The position numbers were made by a program, and so were the translations under genes. Under the pieces are notes generated by a model. The model was not told the DNA's origin. It saw only the letters and a list, made by a program, of their open reading frames with translations, and did no database searches. Of a stretch of 64,000 bases of DNA, positions 7,903-17,587 are shown one piece after another; positions within the stretch are counted from its first letter, which is position 1; each line of letters begins with the position of its first letter. Source of the stretch: Gammaproteobacteria bacterium (GTDB lineage Bacteria; Pseudomonadota; Gammaproteobacteria; GCA-002705445; GCA-002716945); assembly GCA_002716945.1 (NCBI GenBank), contig PBCF01000002.1, positions 62,001 to 126,000 on the forward strand, written 5' to 3'.

Positions 7903-8814
7903 CTAATCATCCGTAAGTTGAATAAAAACTTCTTCTAGTTTATTTCTTTTATTCAAAATACTTCCAACATCAATTTTCATATATTTTAATTTTTCAATTA
8001 TATCTGTTACAGACATTGTGTCCGTTGTTATTTCACACGTATATGAATCAATTTTATCTATCTCACAATCATCTATCACAGGCATACCATTAAGTGGTTG
8101 AGTAGTTTTCACAATATAAGTATGTTGATTTTTTATACGATAAATTTCATCCATAGTTGATTTCTGAACAATATTACCTTTATGAATAATTGCAAGATTT
8201 TTACATAGTCTTTCAGCCTCTTCTAGGTAATGGGTAGTTAGTATGATAGTGACACCTTGTTCATTTAGTTCCTTGAAAAAATCCCACATATTTAATCTAA
8301 GTTCTGTATCTACACCAGCCGTCGGTTCATCTAGTATTAATAATTTAGGATCATGAATCAATGCTTTGGCTATCATCATTCTTCTTTTCATCCCACCTGA
8401 TAATTCTCTTGGTGTATTTTTTCGTTTATTCCAAATACCTAATTGATTTAAAAGTTTATATATTTTTTCTGCAGCTAATCTTTTTTCTATACCAAAGTAT
8501 CCAGCAATATTAAACATTGTTTCTTCTACTGTAATAAATTGATTTAAATTATATTCTTGTGGAACCAAACCAATGTTTCTTTTAACTAGTTCTGGTTTTT
8601 GTTGAATATCATCACCAAACACACAAACTCTTCCGGATGTGATTGTAACTAGAGAAGAAATTATACCTATCACTGTTGATTTCCCCGCTCCATTTGGACC
8701 CAAAAATGCGAAAAGATCACCTTTTTTCACTGACAAATTGATACAATTCAATGCTTGAACACGATTTTTGTATATTTTATCTAAATTAATTATATCTATT
8801 GCATTTTCACTCAT
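7903..8814 (-). CDS. yadG: ABC exporter ATP-binding protein, YadG-like
   Basis: ATPase subunit (303 residues) that powers the adjacent ABC-2 permease. Walker A GPNGAGKST near residue 39, Q-loop LVPQEYNLN, signature LSGGMKRRMMIAKAL, Walker B LLILDEPTAGVD and the H-loop ILTTHYLEEAE are all intact. The C-terminal ~80 residues form the extension found in YadG/CcmA-like exporters, ending in NKLEEVFIQLTDD. It is the first gene of a minus-strand pair and is divergent from mcl. Confidence 0.93.
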   Translation of the reverse strand: MSENAIDIINLDKIYKNRVQALNCINLSVKKGDLFAFLGPNGAGKSTVIGIISSLVTITSGRVCVFGDDIQQKPELVKRNIGLVPQEYNLNQFITVEETMFNIAGYFGIEKRLAAEKIYKLLNQLGIWNKRKNTPRELSGGMKRRMMIAKALIHDPKLLILDEPTAGVDTELRLNMWDFFKELNEQGVTIILTTHYLEEAERLCKNLAIIHKGNIVQKSTMDEIYRIKNQHTYIVKTTQPLNGMPVIDDCEIDKIDSYTCEITTDTMSVTDIIEKLKYMKIDVGSILNKRNKLEEVFIQLTDD

Positions 8815-8853
8815 ATAAATACCTTAATAAAAAGAAGTTTTTTTTCAAAATAT

Positions 8854-8881
8854 TTGACAATGTTATATACTAACGTAAACT
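8854..8881 (+). promoter_or_regulatory. Candidate mcl promoter
   Basis: A perfect TTGACA (8854-8859) is followed after 16 bases by TAAACT (8876-8881) in the 125-base gap between yadG and mcl. The -10 is only a partial match. A weaker alternative -10, TATTAT, lies closer to the gene. Confidence 0.4.
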
Positions 8882-8939
8882 TATCGAGTTATAACAGATA
8901 AACAGTATATATCAAGACCATATTATAGATAAAAGAAAA

Positions 8940-9881
8940 ATGAGTCATACATCCTATAAGAGCGCAAAAGTTAGACTTCAAAGAAGTGAATTAGCCGTAC
9001 CTGGCTCGTCACCAAAAATGTTTGATAAAGCCCTAAATTCTGATGCAGATTATGTGTTTTTGGATTTAGAAGATGCGGTTGCGCCAAATGATAAAGTTAC
9101 TGCTAGAGAAAATGTAATAAAATCTCTTAAAGAAATGGACTGGAGAAGTAAAGGCAAGACTATTTCAGTCCGAATAAATGGTTTAGATACTCATTACATG
9201 TACAAAGATGTTATTGAGCTAATGACTGAAGCGGGAGAATATATTGATACCATCCTTATACCTAAAGTTGGCGTGAGAGACGATGTTTATGTAGTGGATT
9301 GTTTAGTTTCACAAATAGAACAAGAGAGAAATCTCAGTTCAAAAATTGGATTAGAGTGTCTTATAGAAAGTGCTTTAGGAATGGTTAATATTGCAGAGAT
9401 TGCACAATCCAGTTCTAGATTAGAAGCATTGCATTTTGGTGTAGCAGATTATGCGGCAAGTTTGAGAGCAAGAACTGTTGTAATAGGTGGGCTCAATCCT
9501 AATTATCCAGGCGATCAATGGCATCATGGTTTATCAAAATTAGTTGCAACTTGTAGAGCATTTGGTTTAAGACCAATTGACGGTCCATTTGGAGATATTA
9601 AAGATTCTAATGGTTATATAGATGCTGCTAAAAGAGGAGCAGCGATTGGTATAGAAGGTAAATGGGCAATTCATCCATCTCAAATTGAACATGCTAATGA
9701 AGTTTTTTCTCCACCGTCGGAAGAAGTAGAGAAAGCTAAAAGAATAATAGAAGAATTAAAAAAAGCTGCTGATGAAGGACGAGGTGCAGCGCAATTAGAT
9801 GGTCGTATGATTGATGCGGCATCAGAAAGGATGGCTGAAAATATTGTCAATATTGACAATTTGATACAATCAAAAAAATAA
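8940..9881 (+). CDS. mcl: Malyl-CoA lyase
   Basis: A 313-residue CitE/HpcH-family lyase that cleaves L-malyl-CoA to glyoxylate and acetyl-CoA, or runs in reverse. The protein resembles the Methylobacterium MclA / Rhodobacter Mcl1 branch: [18 protein letters not shown] at the start, [13 protein letters not shown] (acidic Mg2+ and CoA-site region), [13 protein letters not shown] (metal-binding Glu), [11 protein letters not shown], and [10 protein letters not shown] near the C-terminus. It overlaps mtkA by one base (TAATG), so the malyl-CoA-forming and malyl-CoA-cleaving enzymes are one operon. A pure citrate lyase beta subunit is excluded by the neighbours and length. Confidence 0.93.
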   Translation: MSHTSYKSAKVRLQRSELAVPGSSPKMFDKALNSDADYVFLDLEDAVAPNDKVTARENVIKSLKEMDWRSKGKTISVRINGLDTHYMYKDVIELMTEAGEYIDTILIPKVGVRDDVYVVDCLVSQIEQERNLSSKIGLECLIESALGMVNIAEIAQSSSRLEALHFGVADYAASLRARTVVIGGLNPNYPGDQWHHGLSKLVATCRAFGLRPIDGPFGDIKDSNGYIDAAKRGAAIGIEGKWAIHPSQIEHANEVFSPPSEEVEKAKRIIEELKKAADEGRGAAQLDGRMIDAASERMAENIVNIDNLIQSKK

Positions 9882-11050
9882 TGAATATACACGAATATCA
9901 AGCAAAAGAAATTTTAACTAAATTTGGAGTATCTATACCTAGAGGTGGCATTGCATACAGTCCTGAAAATGCTAAAGATAGAGCAGCAGAATTAGGCGGA
10001 GAAATGTGGGTTGTTAAAGCACAGATACATTCTGGTGCAAGAGGTAAAGCTGGTGGTATAATAATTTGTAAAAGTCTGCAAGAAGTTTCTGATGCTGCAA
10101 ATAAATTATTAGGTAAAACTTTAGTCACACATCAAACAGGTCCGGCAGGCAAAACAGTTCAAAGAATTTATATTGAAGAAGCTACTGATATTAAAAAAGA
10201 ATTTTATTTGGGTTTAGTTTTTGATAGAAGTTCCGAAAGTATTATGGTTGTTGCGTCTTCTGAAGGTGGTATGAGTGTAGAGGAAATAGCGAAAGAAAAA
10301 CCTGAGACACTAATTAGAGCCAAAGTAGAGGCAGCAGTTGGAATGCAAAGCTTTCAAGCTAGAGAAATTGCTTTTAGTTTAGGAATAGAAGCTAAAGCAA
10401 TATCAAGATGTGCTGAAGCAATTTTAGGTTGTTATAAAGCATTCAGTACATCTGATGCTACTATGGTAGAAATTAACCCTTTAGTGTTAACTGGAGATGA
10501 TCATATTTTGGCGCTGGACTGTAAAATGTCATTCGATGATAATGCCTTGTATAGAATTCCAAATATTGCAGAACTCAGAGATAAATCTCAAGAAGATCCA
10601 AAAGAAACATATGCTGCAGACAGAGGGTTGAACTATATATCGCTTGATGGTGATATAGGTAATATTATTAATGGTGCTGGTCTGGCAATGGCATCTATGG
10701 ATATGATTCAATTAGCAGGTGGTCAACCAGCAAATTTTCTTGATGTGGGTGGCGGCGCAACTCCTGAGAAGTTTGTAAAAGCATTTAAACTAATTTCTGG
10801 AGATCCAAAAGTCAAAGTAATTTTAATTAATATTTTTGCTGGCATCAATAGATGTGATTGGGTAGCGCAGGGCATTGTTGATGCGCTTGATCAGTTAAAT
10901 ATTAAACAACCTTTGATTATTAGGTTAGCAGGCACGAATGTAAATGAAGGTATGAAAATATTAAAAGAAAGTAAGATTGATTATATAGAGGCTTCTACAC
11001 TTGAAGAGGCTGCAAACAAAGCTGTAAAAGCTTTGGCAGATTTAGGATAA
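9881..11050 (+). CDS. mtkA: Malate-CoA ligase (malate thiokinase) beta subunit
   Basis: A 389-residue ATP-grasp subunit of the succinyl-CoA synthetase family. It starts [12 protein letters not shown], and carries [14 protein letters not shown] in the nucleotide site, [11 protein letters not shown], and the GGGATPEK / [11 protein letters not shown] loops of the beta subunit. The family alone cannot separate sucC from mtkA. The assignment to malate (malate + ATP + CoA to malyl-CoA) is inferred from the directly adjacent malyl-CoA lyase and the presence of its own alpha subunit. Its TTG/ATG ambiguity is absent: ATG overlaps the mcl stop. Confidence 0.88.
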   Translation: MNIHEYQAKEILTKFGVSIPRGGIAYSPENAKDRAAELGGEMWVVKAQIHSGARGKAGGIIICKSLQEVSDAANKLLGKTLVTHQTGPAGKTVQRIYIEEATDIKKEFYLGLVFDRSSESIMVVASSEGGMSVEEIAKEKPETLIRAKVEAAVGMQSFQAREIAFSLGIEAKAISRCAEAILGCYKAFSTSDATMVEINPLVLTGDDHILALDCKMSFDDNALYRIPNIAELRDKSQEDPKETYAADRGLNYISLDGDIGNIINGAGLAMASMDMIQLAGGQPANFLDVGGGATPEKFVKAFKLISGDPKVKVILINIFAGINRCDWVAQGIVDALDQLNIKQPLIIRLAGTNVNEGMKILKESKIDYIEASTLEEAANKAVKALADLG

Positions 11051-11058
11051 ATTTAAAT

Positions 11059-11946
11059 ATGGCAATATTGATAGACGAAAAATCTAAGATTATCATTCAA
11101 GGTTTTACAGGAAAAATAGGTACTTTCCATGCTAAAGAAATGATGGAGTACGGAACAAATGTAGTTGGCGGTGTTACGCCAGGTAAGGGCGGCCAAACAC
11201 ATCTCGATAAGCCAGTTTTTAATACAGTTAAAGAAGCAGTTAGCGAAACTGGAGCTGAGGCAAGCATACTATTTGTTCCGCCTGCTTTTGCAGCAGACTC
11301 AGCTATGGAAGCAGCTGACGCTGGAATCAAGACACTTGTGGCTATAACTGACGGTATACCAGCTCATGATATGATTAAAGTAAAACGTTATATGAGAAGA
11401 TATAAAAATGAAGATAGGATGACTATGGTTGGACCTAATTGCGCAGGAGTTATAAGTCCTGGTAAGTGTATGTTAGGTATTATGCCTGGACATATATATA
11501 AAGAAGGTAATGTTGGAGTAATAGGCAGATCTGGAACCCTAGGATATGAAGCAGCTCAACAAATGAAAAACCTTAATATAGGGATTTCTACAAGCGTAGG
11601 TATTGGTGGAGATCCAATAAATGGAAGTTCATTTAGAGACCACCTTGAAAAATTTGAAGAAGACAACAATACAAAAGTTATTTTAATGATTGGAGAAATT
11701 GGTGGTCCTCAAGAAGCAGAAGCAGCATCATATGCAAAAGCAAATGTATCTAAACCTGTCATCGCATATATTGCTGGATTAACCGCACCAAAAGGTAAAA
11801 GAATGGGACATGCTGGTGCAATTGTAAGTGCTTTTGGTGAATCAGCTGCTGAAAAAGTTGAGATTTTAAAAGAAGCAGGAATTACAATTGCTAAAAACCC
11901 ATCAGTAATTGGAGATACAGTTGCTTCTATTTTAAAAAATCTATAA
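11059..11946 (+). CDS. mtkB: Malate-CoA ligase (malate thiokinase) alpha subunit
   Basis: A 295-residue CoA-binding subunit. The N-terminal Rossmann-type CoA domain contains IIQGFTGKIGTFHAKEMM and GGVTPGKGGQTH; the phosphohistidine loop is KRMGHAGAIVS near the C-terminus; MVGPNCAGVISPG and GRSGTLGYEAAQQ are standard. It is slightly longer at residues 120-130 (an insertion around RYMRRYKNED) than canonical SucD, a feature I associate with MtkB but did not verify by alignment. It lies 8 bases after mtkA and abuts tatD with no gap. Confidence 0.88.
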   Translation: MAILIDEKSKIIIQGFTGKIGTFHAKEMMEYGTNVVGGVTPGKGGQTHLDKPVFNTVKEAVSETGAEASILFVPPAFAADSAMEAADAGIKTLVAITDGIPAHDMIKVKRYMRRYKNEDRMTMVGPNCAGVISPGKCMLGIMPGHIYKEGNVGVIGRSGTLGYEAAQQMKNLNIGISTSVGIGGDPINGSSFRDHLEKFEEDNNTKVILMIGEIGGPQEAEAASYAKANVSKPVIAYIAGLTAPKGKRMGHAGAIVSAFGESAAEKVEILKEAGITIAKNPSVIGDTVASILKNL

Positions 11947-12741
11947 ATGGAAATTAAATATAGTTTAATTGATATAGGTGCGAATTTAACTCATCCTGAA
12001 TTACATAAAAAGATAGAAACTGTAGTAGATAACATACGTAAAGCAAATATAGAAAAAGTTATTATTACATCATCGAATATAGATGACACAATCATGGCAC
12101 TGAAAATTATCGATTTATATCCAGATCTATTTTATACAACAGTTGGATTTCACCCACATAATGCTAAAGATTGTACTGACACTGCATTGGAACATATAAA
12201 AAAATTACTTCATAATGCACATATAGTTGCCATTGGAGAATGCGGATTGGATTATTACAGGGAATATTCTCCTAAAGAAAAACAACTTTATTGTTTTGAA
12301 AAACATTTAGAGATTGCATCAACTACCACAAAACCACTTTTTCTACATGAACGACACGCATTCAAAGATTTTTTTAATTTGCTGAATAAATATGTAAATA
12401 GTTTAAATAAGTATGTAGTTCATTGTTTTACAGGCGATAAAACCCAATTAAAATCTTATATAGATATTGGCTGCTATATTGGCATCACTGGATGGATTAC
12501 AGATAATTCGAGGGGTCAACATCTACAAGATCTAATCAAATATATACCAGAAGATAGACTTATGATTGAGACAGATGCTCCATATTTAATACCTCATAAC
12601 ATTAATTTCAAACATGATGGTATTAATGAGCCTGCATTTCTTACATATGTGGCAGAAAAAATTTCTAAATGCTTATCTAAGGATGTAAACTATATAAAAG
12701 ATAAAACTACTAATAATGCTAAAACATTTTTTAATATATAA
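11947..12741 (+). CDS. tatD: TatD family 3'-5' DNase
   Basis: A 264-residue TIM-barrel metal-dependent nuclease. It follows E. coli TatD closely rather than YcfH: DIGANLTHPEL at the start, TVGFHPHNAK, AIGECGLDYYR with the metal-bridging Glu, FLHERHAF, VHCFTGD, and IETDAPYLIPHN with the metal Asp. E. coli TatD acts on single-stranded DNA and RNA in DNA repair. The ATG follows the mtkB stop with no spacer, so it is co-transcribed with the malyl-CoA genes. I see no functional link between them. Confidence 0.93.
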   Translation: MEIKYSLIDIGANLTHPELHKKIETVVDNIRKANIEKVIITSSNIDDTIMALKIIDLYPDLFYTTVGFHPHNAKDCTDTALEHIKKLLHNAHIVAIGECGLDYYREYSPKEKQLYCFEKHLEIASTTTKPLFLHERHAFKDFFNLLNKYVNSLNKYVVHCFTGDKTQLKSYIDIGCYIGITGWITDNSRGQHLQDLIKYIPEDRLMIETDAPYLIPHNINFKHDGINEPAFLTYVAEKISKCLSKDVNYIKDKTTNNAKTFFNI

Positions 12742-12750
12742 GAATAAATC

Positions 12751-13407
12751 ATGGAAAAATTAGAATTACCCCATAATAAAAAAAGATTATTATTACATTC
12801 ATGTTGTGCTCCATGTTCAGGCGATATTATGTTGCAGCTCAAAGAATCTCAAATAAATTATACTGTCTATTTTTATAATCCAAATATACATCCCAAGAAG
12901 GAATATTTATTGAGAAAGGAAGAAAACATGAAGTTTGCTGATAAAAACAATATCTCTTTTGTTGATGCAGATTATGATCCAGCTAATTGGTTTAATTTAA
13001 CAAAAGGAATGGAATGGGAGCCTGAAAGAGGCATAAGATGTTCCAAGTGTTTTGATATGCGTTTTTTAAATACAGCCCAATATGCACATATTAACGGTTT
13101 TGATATTTTTTCAAGCACATTAGGTATATCAAGATGGAAAGATTTTAATCAAATTAATGTATCAGGAGCTTATGCAGCATCTAAATTTGAAGATTTATCT
13201 TATTGGTCATTTAACTGGCGCAAAAATAATGGTTCACAAAGAATGTTAGAAGTTTCAAAAAAGGAACAATTTTATCAACAAGAGTATTGCGGTTGTGTCT
13301 ATTCATTAAGAGATACCAATATATGGAGACATCAAAACAATAGACCAAGCATTAAGATAGGTAAGAAGTATTATAATTTCTTAGATAAAAAAACCACCAA
13401 AAACTAA
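12751..13407 (+). CDS. queH: Epoxyqueuosine reductase QueH
   Basis: A 218-residue DUF208 protein that performs the last step of queuosine biosynthesis in tRNA (epoxyqueuosine to queuosine), the non-cobalamin alternative to QueG. The ligand-rich motifs of QueH are visible: [11 protein letters not shown] near residue 17, [11 protein letters not shown] near residue 90, and [13 protein letters not shown] near residue 178, giving the cysteines for the Fe-S cluster and adjacent metal. [10 protein letters not shown] is also typical. The last 27 bases overlap the convergent ampE-like gene. Use of QueH rather than B12-dependent QueG lowers cobalamin demand. Confidence 0.93.
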   Translation: MEKLELPHNKKRLLLHSCCAPCSGDIMLQLKESQINYTVYFYNPNIHPKKEYLLRKEENMKFADKNNISFVDADYDPANWFNLTKGMEWEPERGIRCSKCFDMRFLNTAQYAHINGFDIFSSTLGISRWKDFNQINVSGAYAASKFEDLSYWSFNWRKNNGSQRMLEVSKKEQFYQQEYCGCVYSLRDTNIWRHQNNRPSIKIGKKYYNFLDKKTTKN

Positions 13408-14253
13408 TAATAGAATTATACTTAGCCAGGCTAATAGAGCTCTAGCAATTAAAGTTTGAATATAAGAGATTTTATGATTCCAAAAATTTTCATCTTCTTC
13501 TATATGTGGTGATTGTGATGCAGATTCACCAACATTGGTTATTAACTCAACATTCGATTGATATGTATCTGTTGACGTAATAGTCGTTCTTAATGCTTGT
13601 AATGCGTTTTCAAAATTACCGACAACCGCAAAAGAATATATACTTAATCTAATAGGAACAAATTCAATAATGCCCAATGTTTTTTTAATGTAAATTCTAG
13701 ATTTTTGATCAATTCGTATTATGGATGTGTATACAAAATTATCTAAAAGTTTATAGCCTAGAGCGCCGCCAGGTCCCAACAATAAAAACCAAAACAAAAC
13801 ATTAAAAATATTTCTAGTGGAATTAAAAAAAAGACTTTTCGAAATTGATTCTGATAAATTTTTTGTTAAATTAATTTTTTTTAGATTTGGGGCAATTTCT
13901 TCAATGATGTCAGACTTATCTATATCTTGTTTGTTATCCATCAAAAACTTAAAATCTTCAATTTTTTGATTAAATTCATTAGGAGACAGACAAAATAATA
14001 ATACTAATAGAGTAATTATGAATGATAATATAGGATGGATAAATTCAACTATATTGATAATTAAAGTTATAATTACGATAACGACTATAGAGCATAAAAC
14101 ATAAGAAAGAGATTTATCATCAAAGTATAATTTATAGAATGAATAATACTTTTCATACATATTTTTAAAAATATTCTCATTCCTAAATTTTGTAATAGGA
14201 TCATATAAAAATTCAATAATCAGAGATAATAAAATAACTATAATTGTTTCCAT
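13381..14253 (-). CDS. ampE: AmpE-like membrane protein
   Basis: A 290-residue inner-membrane protein related to AmpE/CobD. Hydrophobic segments lie near residues 1-15, 50-90, 148-170 and 268-290. The diagnostic [14 protein letters not shown] is present, after a polar central region. AmpE is a putative sensory or transport protein encoded with AmpD; its biochemical role is not settled. The gene begins 6 bases after ampD on the same strand and ends inside the queH coding region. I am fairly sure of the family because of the motif plus the ampD linkage. Confidence 0.85.
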   Translation of the reverse strand: METIIVILLSLIIEFLYDPITKFRNENIFKNMYEKYYSFYKLYFDDKSLSYVLCSIVVIVIITLIINIVEFIHPILSFIITLLVLLFCLSPNEFNQKIEDFKFLMDNKQDIDKSDIIEEIAPNLKKINLTKNLSESISKSLFFNSTRNIFNVLFWFLLLGPGGALGYKLLDNFVYTSIIRIDQKSRIYIKKTLGIIEFVPIRLSIYSFAVVGNFENALQALRTTITSTDTYQSNVELITNVGESASQSPHIEEDENFWNHKISYIQTLIARALLAWLSIILLLVFGGFFI

Positions 14254-14259
14254 TATAAA

Positions 14260-14799
14260 TTATTTGATTTTGTTCCAATTAAAAAACGGGCCAGGATCAC
14301 TTTTTCTATCAGGAGATATATCACTATGTCCTAGTATATTATTATCCTCGATGCTTGTGTAGCTAGACTTCAAAGTTTTAATCACATTTTTTAATATATC
14401 ATATTGAATTTCTTCAAAAACCGAGGTTGTGGTACCTTCTAGCTCTATACCGATCGAGAAATCGTTAAAATTTTCTCTTCCTTTGAAAGATGATTTTCCA
14501 GCGTGCCAAGCTCTTAAATCAAAAGGTACAAATTGAATAATATCTCCATTCCGTCTTATAAATATGTGAGATGAGACTTTTATATCTTTTAATTTTTGAA
14601 AAGATGAATGAGCATTTAGGTTTAATTTGTTTAAGAAAAAATCAATAACATAATCAGTTGAATAATTACCTTCAGGTAAACTAATACAGTGTAAAATTAT
14701 AGTATCTATTTCAACATCAGTAGGGCGATTATCACAATTATTTGAAGGCAAATATTCTGCATTCAAGAGCACACTGTTAGTTTTATTCAATTTCAGCAT
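14260..14799 (-). CDS. ampD: 1,6-anhydro-N-acetylmuramyl-L-alanine amidase
   Basis: Cytoplasmic Zn2+ amidase (179 residues) of the N-acetylmuramyl-L-alanine amidase 2 family, recycling anhydro-muropeptides. Zinc ligands are the His in IILHCISLP and the His/Asp in ILGHSDISPDRKSDPGP; HAGKSSFKGRENFNDFSIGIELEG is the conserved core. There is no signal peptide, which supports the AmpD role over periplasmic AmiD. First gene of ampD-ampE, divergent from rnd. Mpl, which re-uses the tripeptide product, is encoded 4 kb away at 18594-19919. Confidence 0.94.
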   Translation of the reverse strand: MLKLNKTNSVLLNAEYLPSNNCDNRPTDVEIDTIILHCISLPEGNYSTDYVIDFFLNKLNLNAHSSFQKLKDIKVSSHIFIRRNGDIIQFVPFDLRAWHAGKSSFKGRENFNDFSIGIELEGTTTSVFEEIQYDILKNVIKTLKSSYTSIEDNNILGHSDISPDRKSDPGPFFNWNKIK

Positions 14800-14851
14800 T
14801 ATTTATTTAATAAGTTCACTTAGACTGTTACTATAATAGCTAATCTTAATT

Positions 14852-15910
14852 ATGACAAATTTTCTCATCAATACAGATAAAAAACTTCAAAAAGTTGTAA
14901 CAAATTTAAATAAATCTGCTTGCATAGGGCTTGATACAGAATTTATTAGAGAATCGAGTTATTATCCAATACTTGCTTTAATTCAACTTTCAAATAACAG
15001 ACATACATATTGCATCGATGTTCTTGCAATACAGAATACAAATAGCATAAAACAACTACTACTCAATAAAAATATCACAAAAATAATTCATTCTTCAAAA
15101 CAAGACTTAGAGGTTTTACATAGTTATTTTAAATGTTATCCATGTAATCTATTTGATACTCAAATTGCTGCTAGTATGACCGGTTATGGATTAAATGTAA
15201 GTTATTCAGAAATGGTTGATGAATTATTAAATATTAAAATAAAAAAAGGATCATGGAGAACAGATTGGCTTAAGAGACCACTATCGCCAGAAAAAATTGA
15301 ATATGCATCAAATGATGTAAAATATTTAATAAAAATATACGTTAAACTAAATAAGAAACTAATCAAACTAAAAAGAACACTATGGTTTAAAGAAGAACAA
15401 AACAATGATTTGGAACGAAAAAATGTTATTACAAACCCAATAGATGCATGGAAAAAAATTAACTACCCGTTACATCTTAATAATCAAGAATTGAAGAAAT
15501 TAAAAAAATTAGCAGAATGCAGAGAAATTATAGCCAAAGAAAAGAATACTCCAAAAAGATGGATAATAAGTGATAATTGTTTGACAAAATTATGTCAATC
15601 TACTGCAAAAGAATCTGATTTGTTTAAATCTTCAAAAATTGATTTAAAGGCATCTGAAAAAGAATTACTTATAAAATCTTTTCGAACTATCAACACTCAT
15701 CAATCAAAAAGAAGACAATCAAACAATCATAATATAAAGAATAGAATAAACAAATACAAGAAATTGCTGCTAGATGTTTCAAATAAGTATAATATCCCAT
15801 CCAGTTTGATTGCAAACAAGCGAGATATTGAAATATTCTCAAAAAATCATGCGTGCGTTAGATTTATGCGTGGATGGAGATTTAAAATTTTTGGTAAGTT
15901 GTTACAATAA
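14852..15910 (+). CDS. rnd: Ribonuclease D
   Basis: A 352-residue 3'-5' exoribonuclease acting in tRNA 3' maturation. The DEDD exonuclease residues are visible: IGLDTEFIRES (D, E), KIIHSSKQDLEVLHSYF (D), and YASNDVKYLIKIY (Y/D). The Exo III-like FDTQIAASMTGYG is also intact. One HRDC-like helical region follows at about 200-280. It is 3 bases upstream of ilvD, so probably co-transcribed. Its substrate tRNA-Leu at 62899 lacks an encoded CCA, so end trimming precedes CCA addition. Confidence 0.94.
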   Translation: MTNFLINTDKKLQKVVTNLNKSACIGLDTEFIRESSYYPILALIQLSNNRHTYCIDVLAIQNTNSIKQLLLNKNITKIIHSSKQDLEVLHSYFKCYPCNLFDTQIAASMTGYGLNVSYSEMVDELLNIKIKKGSWRTDWLKRPLSPEKIEYASNDVKYLIKIYVKLNKKLIKLKRTLWFKEEQNNDLERKNVITNPIDAWKKINYPLHLNNQELKKLKKLAECREIIAKEKNTPKRWIISDNCLTKLCQSTAKESDLFKSSKIDLKASEKELLIKSFRTINTHQSKRRQSNNHNIKNRINKYKKLLLDVSNKYNIPSSLIANKRDIEIFSKNHACVRFMRGWRFKIFGKLLQ

Positions 15911-15913
15911 GCA

Positions 15914-17587
15914 ATGAGAAAATTTTCTTCAAAAATTGTTGATGGGATTGATAGATCACCTAGTCGATCAATGTTGAGAGCCGTTGGATTTAAAGATAAG
16001 GACTTCAAGTTGCCTCAAATTGGCATAGCGTCTACTTGGAGTATGGTAACACCATGCAATATGCACATCAATAAGCTTGCTGAGTTTGCTGCATCGTCAG
16101 TTGACTCTAATGGGGCTAAATCAATTATTTTTAATACAATTACTATTTCTGATGGAATTTCCATGGGAACAGATGGAATGAGATACTCTTTAGTATCAAG
16201 AGAAGTAATAGCTGATTCTATTGAAACCGTAGTTGGCTGTGAAGGTTTTGATGGTTTCTTAACAATAGGTGGTTGTGATAAAAATATGCCAGCTTGTGTA
16301 ATGGCCATGGCTCGTCTTAATAGACCATCTATTTTTATTTATGGTGGAACTATACTTCCAGGAAAACATAAAAATAAAGATATTGATATTGTTTCAGTGT
16401 TTGAAGCTGTTGGTAAACATGCCAACAAAGAAATCTCTGATAGTGAATTAAATCAGATAGAAAAAAAAGCTATACCTGGACCAGGATCGTGCGGTGGTAT
16501 GTATACTGCTAATACTATGGCATGTGCCATAGAAGCTATGGGGCTGAGTTTAACAAATAGTTCAACGCAAACGGCAATTTCTAAAGATAAAAAATTAGAT
16601 TGTAAAAACTCCGCTAAGGCATTAATTAGTTGTATCAAGAAAAATATATGCCCTAGAGATATAATAACTAAAAAATCAATAGAAAATGCTATAACTATTG
16701 TCATGGCTTTAGGTGGTTCTACTAATGCAGTATTACATTTACTAGCTATTGCAAATGCTGCTAATGTCAGATTAACATTGAGTGATTTTGATAGAATAGG
16801 CAAGAAAACTCCACTATTAGCAGATTTGAAACCAAGCGGGAAATATTCCATGTCTGAATTTGTTAAAATCGGTGGTCTTGCCCCTTTGATGAAAATACTA
16901 TTGAAAAAAAAATTATTACATGGGGATTGTTTGACTGTTTCTGGTAAATCAATTAAGGAGAATTTAAAAAAGATTAAACATTTTGATAAACAGCAAAAAA
17001 TTATAAAACCATTTAATAAACCAATTAAATCCAATGGCCACATTGTTATATTACATGGAAATTTATCTCCTAAAGGTGCTGTAGCAAAAATTACAGGAAA
17101 AGAAGGTGAATATTTTACTGGAAAAGCAAAAGTTTATGATTCTGAAGAAAAAGCTTTAAAAGATATTCTTGATGATAAAATTCAAAAAGGAACTGTTATT
17201 GTTATTAGAAACGAAGGACCAGTTGGAGGGCCTGGCATGAGAGAAATGCTTTCACCTACTTCTGCTGTTATGGGGAAAGGATTAGGCAAGGATGTAGCTC
17301 TGATTACAGATGGAAGATTTTCAGGTGGAAGCCATGGTTTTGTTGTCGGACATATAAGCCCAGAGGCTTATATTGGAGGACCTCTTGCTATAGTAAAGAA
17401 TGGCGACACTATAGAAATTAATGTCATCAAAAAAGAGCTTAATATTAAAATATCACAGTCTATGATAAAGGAAAGATTCAAAAGATGGAGAAAACCAAAA
17501 AGAAATCTCGTTACTGGTGTTTTAACCAAATATTCAAGACTTGTTAGTCAAGCTAGTTTGGGAGCAATTACAAATTCTACAGACTAA
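15914..17587 (+). CDS. ilvD: Dihydroxy-acid dehydratase
   Basis: A 557-residue IlvD/Edd-family Fe-S dehydratase converting 2,3-dihydroxy-isovalerate and -methylvalerate to the keto acids of valine and isoleucine synthesis. Cluster-ligand cysteines are in TPCNMHI, GGCDKNMPAC and GPGSCGGMYTANTM. The C-terminus has GRFSGGSHGFVVGHISPEA. The length fits the shorter IlvD class, not 6-phosphogluconate dehydratase (Edd, about 600 residues). It overlaps the convergent LON-domain gene by 4 bases. Confidence 0.94.
   Translation: MRKFSSKIVDGIDRSPSRSMLRAVGFKDKDFKLPQIGIASTWSMVTPCNMHINKLAEFAASSVDSNGAKSIIFNTITISDGISMGTDGMRYSLVSREVIADSIETVVGCEGFDGFLTIGGCDKNMPACVMAMARLNRPSIFIYGGTILPGKHKNKDIDIVSVFEAVGKHANKEISDSELNQIEKKAIPGPGSCGGMYTANTMACAIEAMGLSLTNSSTQTAISKDKKLDCKNSAKALISCIKKNICPRDIITKKSIENAITIVMALGGSTNAVLHLLAIANAANVRLTLSDFDRIGKKTPLLADLKPSGKYSMSEFVKIGGLAPLMKILLKKKLLHGDCLTVSGKSIKENLKKIKHFDKQQKIIKPFNKPIKSNGHIVILHGNLSPKGAVAKITGKEGEYFTGKAKVYDSEEKALKDILDDKIQKGTVIVIRNEGPVGGPGMREMLSPTSAVMGKGLGKDVALITDGRFSGGSHGFVVGHISPEAYIGGPLAIVKNGDTIEINVIKKELNIKISQSMIKERFKRWRKPKRNLVTGVLTKYSRLVSQASLGAITNSTD

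Noticed and set aside
9881-11946. Succinyl-CoA synthetase (sucCD)
   Set aside because: Same family, but the direct coupling to malyl-CoA lyase and absence of sucAB favour malate-CoA ligase; sucCD remains possible without a phylogeny.
16453-17043. A 196-residue antisense frame over ilvD
   Set aside because: It lies wholly opposite the well-conserved ilvD sequence and matches no family; an antisense shadow.
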